A stretch of DNA of 64,000 nucleotides from Gossypium raimondii (lineage: Eukaryota > Streptophyta > Magnoliopsida > Malvales > Malvaceae): assembly GCF_025698545.1 (NCBI RefSeq), contig NC_068570.1, forward strand, positions 54,517,924 through 54,581,923, written 5' to 3'. This document shows, in pieces, positions 60,308 to 64,000 of the stretch. Within the stretch, counting starts at the first letter, position 1. Each line of letters opens with the position of its first letter. The translations under genes and the position numbers were made by a program. Under the pieces are notes generated by a model, which was not told where the DNA came from, searched no databases, and saw only the letters and a list, made by a program, of their open reading frames with translations.

Positions 60308-63300
60308 ATGGTGTTTAAGAAGAGGTTAGATTATGGATTCAATGCCTTCAATGTCCACGATGTACCCCGAGCCGCTCGATCGATGCGGGTATGTTTCATT
60401 TTTTGTAATTGTCCTTTAAGGTTCTGTTTGATCCTGTTGATGTGCTAACTCGATCTATAAAATACAATCCATTTGGGTATGTTTTGTTCTATTGTTCCTC
60501 GTCTTTTAAGGTTGCATGTTGAACTTGTGCTAGTTTTGATCTCCAACTTGATGATAAAACTATGGTCCTCGATTGATTTGAGTATGTTTCGATTTTTTTA
60601 CATTGTCTTTTAAGGTTGGCTGTTGATCTTGTACTAGTTTTTGATCATGTTGATGTTCTAATTTGATGTATAAAACTATGGTCATTGTTGATTACAGAGG
60701 AGGAGTCAAAGTAAGTGGACAGTTCAGGAAAGTCAGTTTTGCGCATTTGAAATGTTAGCTTCTCTAGCTGGGAAGCTACTGCAGGAGAGTGAAAGTTCTG
60801 CTTCGAGCAATGCTTCAGAAGGACATGAATGTGATTCTATAGGTAAAAATTGTTTTAAACAGGAAATCCAGTACGATGATAAGCCTTTGAAACCCAAATG
60901 TTTTGAGCAAGGAAGGTGTGAAGCAAGCGTTGCTGCCTCAGAGTTGACTACTGAAAATGGTGATGATTCGAAGGACTTTAGATGTGCTGAAAATAATGCC
61001 ATCTTGGAATGCACTTTGACAAAGACGGATCCTGCTTGCTCAGAGGAAATCAATGGCGATTTAAACTATGGGAGTTTTCCGGGTAATGTAGATGACCATT
61101 CCCCTTATTTTGGGGAGTCTTATAATGGTAAAACTGAGAATGCATTTAAACAAGAGCGAGATCCTACGGGTTTGGAGACTCAGGCTCTAAATATTGCTAA
61201 TAATGGCCCCTCAAAGGATCCCGTTAAGTTTGATAGAGTTGTCAAATTGCTATCATGTCGGGACCCTGTTCCTAGTGTTCCATTTACAAGACGTAGGAAT
61301 GATATTAAGTTAGGCAGTAGAGATGATGAAGAAAACTTTTCTAGGTTTAAGAGACTTAGCAAGAGGTTTAAGGCTTCTAGACCTCCAACATGTACCGGAG
61401 ACCGAAGAATAAGGAAGTTGCTGACATCCAAATACTGGAAAGTTGCTACAAAGTTGAAGGATTTTGAACATTCTAGATTTGGTGAGTGGTTCCAATAGTT
61501 TTAGCATTCATAGCATGTCACCCTTTATGTGTCTGCTTCTAACCAAAGTCCTTGTGCATCTTATTTTGAAGTACCAAGTTATTTCTTGCTGATTTTTGTT
61601 TTTCATATATTTCAAGGAGGAAAAAGGCCTCTGTATCGCAAGTGGAAGACATACTACAACTACCACAGATATCAATATGACACGCTTTATAAACAGAGGA
61701 AGATCTTTGACCGTAAAAGCATTACTAGTTCTCCTGAGAAGGATATGAATGGTGATAAGTGTAGCACAGCTGCAATGTCAGATAGAGGTGCTTCGCCATT
61801 GCAATTGTCTGTAATGCACTTAATAGTTTACAGATTTCTGGATTGGGATGTAACTAGTCTTTCAAAACTATTTTATTCTGCTTTGTAGCCTGTGGGATAT
61901 CATCCGTGTTTACAGGTCATCACTCATCAAGCATCCTACCAGCTCAAGGATTCTTGTGGTGCAGATGGTTTTTGATAGACTGTTGCATGTTACTTGCATA
62001 TATTTTTTGCTCTGATTTTGGGGAATGTCTTATTTGGATTTGTTCTCTGGTACAGTGAAATTTAGCATCAAGTCCTTTAGGATTCCAGAACTTTACATCG
62101 AGGTGCCCGAAACTGCAACTGTTGGTTCACTGAAGGTATATAAATGCTGTGTTTTTATTGTGCATCGGTTAATATAATTATTTAATTAGTCCATATATTC
62201 TAACTTTTACCATTGATGTTATGTAAATGTGAATAGAGGACCGTAATGGAGGCAGTGACAGCCTTAATTGGGGGTGGAATACGTGTCGGGCTACTCCTTC
62301 AAGGGAAAAAGGTGAGAGATGACAGCAGAACTCTATCACAGGCTGGTATTTCCTGTGATGATAATCTGGATGCTCTCGGTTTCACTTTGGAGCCTGGTCC
62401 TGCAAAAGCTCCTCCAACCATGTGCTCTGAAGAACCACCTCTTTTATTATCATATGACGCCGCCCCACAAAATTTAACAAGGTGATTTTTTTATGGTTTA
62501 TGATAGGTTGTTTTATTACTGGTTGTTGATTCATATCACTTTATTTCATGTATCTATATTGTGAGTTAGTTGTACTGTTGATTAATTACTGCTTGGTTTC
62601 CAGCTCTCTGGCCACTCCAGCTGTAAATACTGGCATTCCGAATTGCACATCCAACCTACATTTACTGACCAATTCAGAAAATCCTGCGACTGACCATGAA
62701 CCCATTTCCTCCAAAACTGACATGCCAACTGATCAAAGTCTGTTGGAGCCAAGGGCTCTGGTTCCGGTTCCAGTTCCAGTTCCAGCAACAAATGTTGAGG
62801 CACTAACTGCTGTCGCAGTCAACCAGAGTTTCCAAAAATCTGAGCTTGCACAGCGTCGAATCTGGAGGCCATTTTCCATATCAGAAGTCGAAGCATTGGT
62901 ACAGGCAGTTGAGGAGATTGGTACTGGAAGGTATAATATATTATGCTGCCACTGTTTCTGTTCACATTTCTAGTGAGCACTACTATTTCTTTTCATGGGT
63001 TTGTGGAGGAGGGTAAAAGTAGTTGTAGGATTGGCTCTTTGAAGAGGATGCAGTTATAAATATTCAAGATTAATATCGTTTTCTCTCTTATGTAGGTGGC
63101 GTGATGTTAAATTGCGAGCTTTTGAGAGTGCTGACCATCGGACTTATGTGAATTTGAAGGTAACATTACTCATCTTTTTCTTCTCGTTCTTGTTCAATGA
63201 AGAGATATGGGCAATGAATGGGACTTCCCATGTACGATAACCATTAGAGCAGATTTCTGAGGCCTGGGTGTACCATTGAGAAAGAAACCTATCAACTCCA

Positions 63301-63828
63301 GGACAATTACTGAATTTTTATTTATCCATCGTGCTTAGATGCCTATGCAAAAGCTAGTAAAATTTTGTTGTGAATTAGCTGAAGCCACACTGGTCTCCCA
63401 AGACCGATAAGCCTCGTTAACCAATGCTTTCATTATTTATTTTCATTGCAAGCTCTATTTTGGTAACTGATCTTTGAGCTTATATATGCATTTGGGGTAC
63501 GGATTAAGCAACATGTTTTGTACAACCAGGAGTATCTTATCGGTAATACCTGTATCAACTGTTTCTAATTACGGATCACTACCATCTTCAGGATAAATGG
63601 AAAACACTGGTTCACACAGCGAAGATTTCCCCACAACAACGGCGAGGAGATCCAGTACCTCAGGAACTCCTGGACAGAGTTTTGGTTGCCCATGCTTACT
63701 GGGCTCAGCATCAAGCTAAAAAGCAGCAAAGTAAGCATCACCATCATCGTCATGGAACTCCGAGCATCACAGACACCACTGAAGCTGACAGAAAGGGTGT
63801 TGCACGTGTCCCAATCGGTACAATGTAA
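60308..63828 (+). CDS. TRP: Telomere-repeat-binding protein (TRP/TBP1/TRFL family 1)
   Basis: Eight coding exons: 60308-60388, 60698-61481, 61617-61787, 62056-62135, 62237-62481, 62604-62930, 63096-63159 and 63592-63828. All junctions are GT-AG and in phase, giving 662 aa. The N-terminus MVFKKRLDYGFNAFNVHDVP is the family signature. A ubiquitin-like domain spans about 346-428 (IKSFRIPELYIEVPETATVG, LLQGKKVRDD). A single C-terminal Myb/telobox domain spans about 538-600 (RRIWRPFSISEVEALVQAVE, VNLKDKWKTLVHTAK). In this family the Myb plus its extension binds double-stranded TTTAGGG repeats in the nucleus. A His-rich stretch (KHHHHRHG) lies near the C-terminus. The exon 3 donor was chosen at 61788 because only it keeps frame into exon 4; a nearby GT at about 61808 would run into a stop. 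Confidence 0.94.
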
Positions 63829-64000
63829 GGAAAACAAAAGGCACACATACCCACACTGACATGAAACATTGTACAAATTATTCACATTTTATGTAATGTT
63901 GCACTCTCACTTGATTTATTGGCCTGGTCTTTTCTTGGTGGGGGAGCCATTGGCACTTTCTGCAAATAAAATGATGAGATGAAATAAGATGGGTCAACTA
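63829..64000 (+). other. TRP 3' UTR
   Basis: Downstream of the stop. AATAAAATGATGAG at about 63966 contains a candidate poly(A) signal. The window ends before any further gene. Confidence 0.5.

Noticed and set aside
61788-61888. Continuation of TRP exon 3 to the stop at 61888
   Set aside because: The open frame continues, but the ubiquitin-like and Myb domains follow in later exons; splicing at 61788 restores frame exactly.

Overview
The window is nuclear DNA of a dicot plant. Four split genes with GT-AG introns sit in a very AT-rich, transposon-dense background. The LTR families, whose long terminal repeats carry motifs such as GGCCGTGTGTCCCCTGCACC, together with the protein sequences, suggest cotton (Gossypium) or a close Malvaceae relative. 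That assignment is inference from recall, not a database match.

Genes. (1) eIF3g, + strand, 2 exons, 11492-13409, 297 aa. (2) A BPM-type MATH-BTB protein (CUL3 substrate adaptor), - strand, 4 exons, 17480-14328, 414 aa; it converges on eIF3g. (3) Rubisco activase, + strand, 5 exons, 42389-45508, 470 aa redox-type alpha form. Retaining its last intron would end translation at once and give a 433 aa beta-like form. (4) A plant telomere-repeat-binding (TRP/TBP1/TRFL) protein, + strand, 8 coding exons, 60308-63828, 662 aa. Reading frames and splice phases close exactly in all four. The genes are unrelated in function and form no cluster.

Layout. 1-5938: two related gypsy-type LTRs in opposite orientation. 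5939-10276: AT-rich degenerate repeats. 10277-11406: a terminal-inverted-repeat element ending 85 bp before the eIF3g start codon. 11407-17480: eIF3g and BPM. 17481-22393: MITEs and AT-rich repeats. 22394-27746: a CACTA-like element with AGCGGCG palindromic subterminal arrays. It carries same-strand, intron-containing pieces of at least three unrelated genes (MLO, organellar isoleucyl-tRNA synthetase, an RCC1-repeat protein) plus one unrecognised exon-like piece. 27747-34626: LTR remnants, a decayed gypsy gag/protease/RT region and a nested Tourist MITE. 34632-41833: a complete non-autonomous LTR retrotransposon with 2.5 kb LTRs, an exact ATATT target duplication, and a PBS and PPT on the minus strand. 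41839-45508: RCA. 45509-48460: intergenic, with one promoter-like island. 48461-57589: a run of foldback (long inverted repeat) elements with a DnaJ gene fragment between them. 57590-60307: orphan ORFs, an RNase H-like LINE fragment and the TRP upstream region. 60308-64000: the TRP gene.

The most unusual items are the multi-gene-capturing CACTA-like element, the foldback cluster with a 3.8 kb palindrome, and a gene-like promoter/leader carried antisense in both LTRs of the non-autonomous retrotransposon. No tRNA, rRNA, CRISPR or prokaryotic feature was seen. All homology calls come from reading translations by eye.
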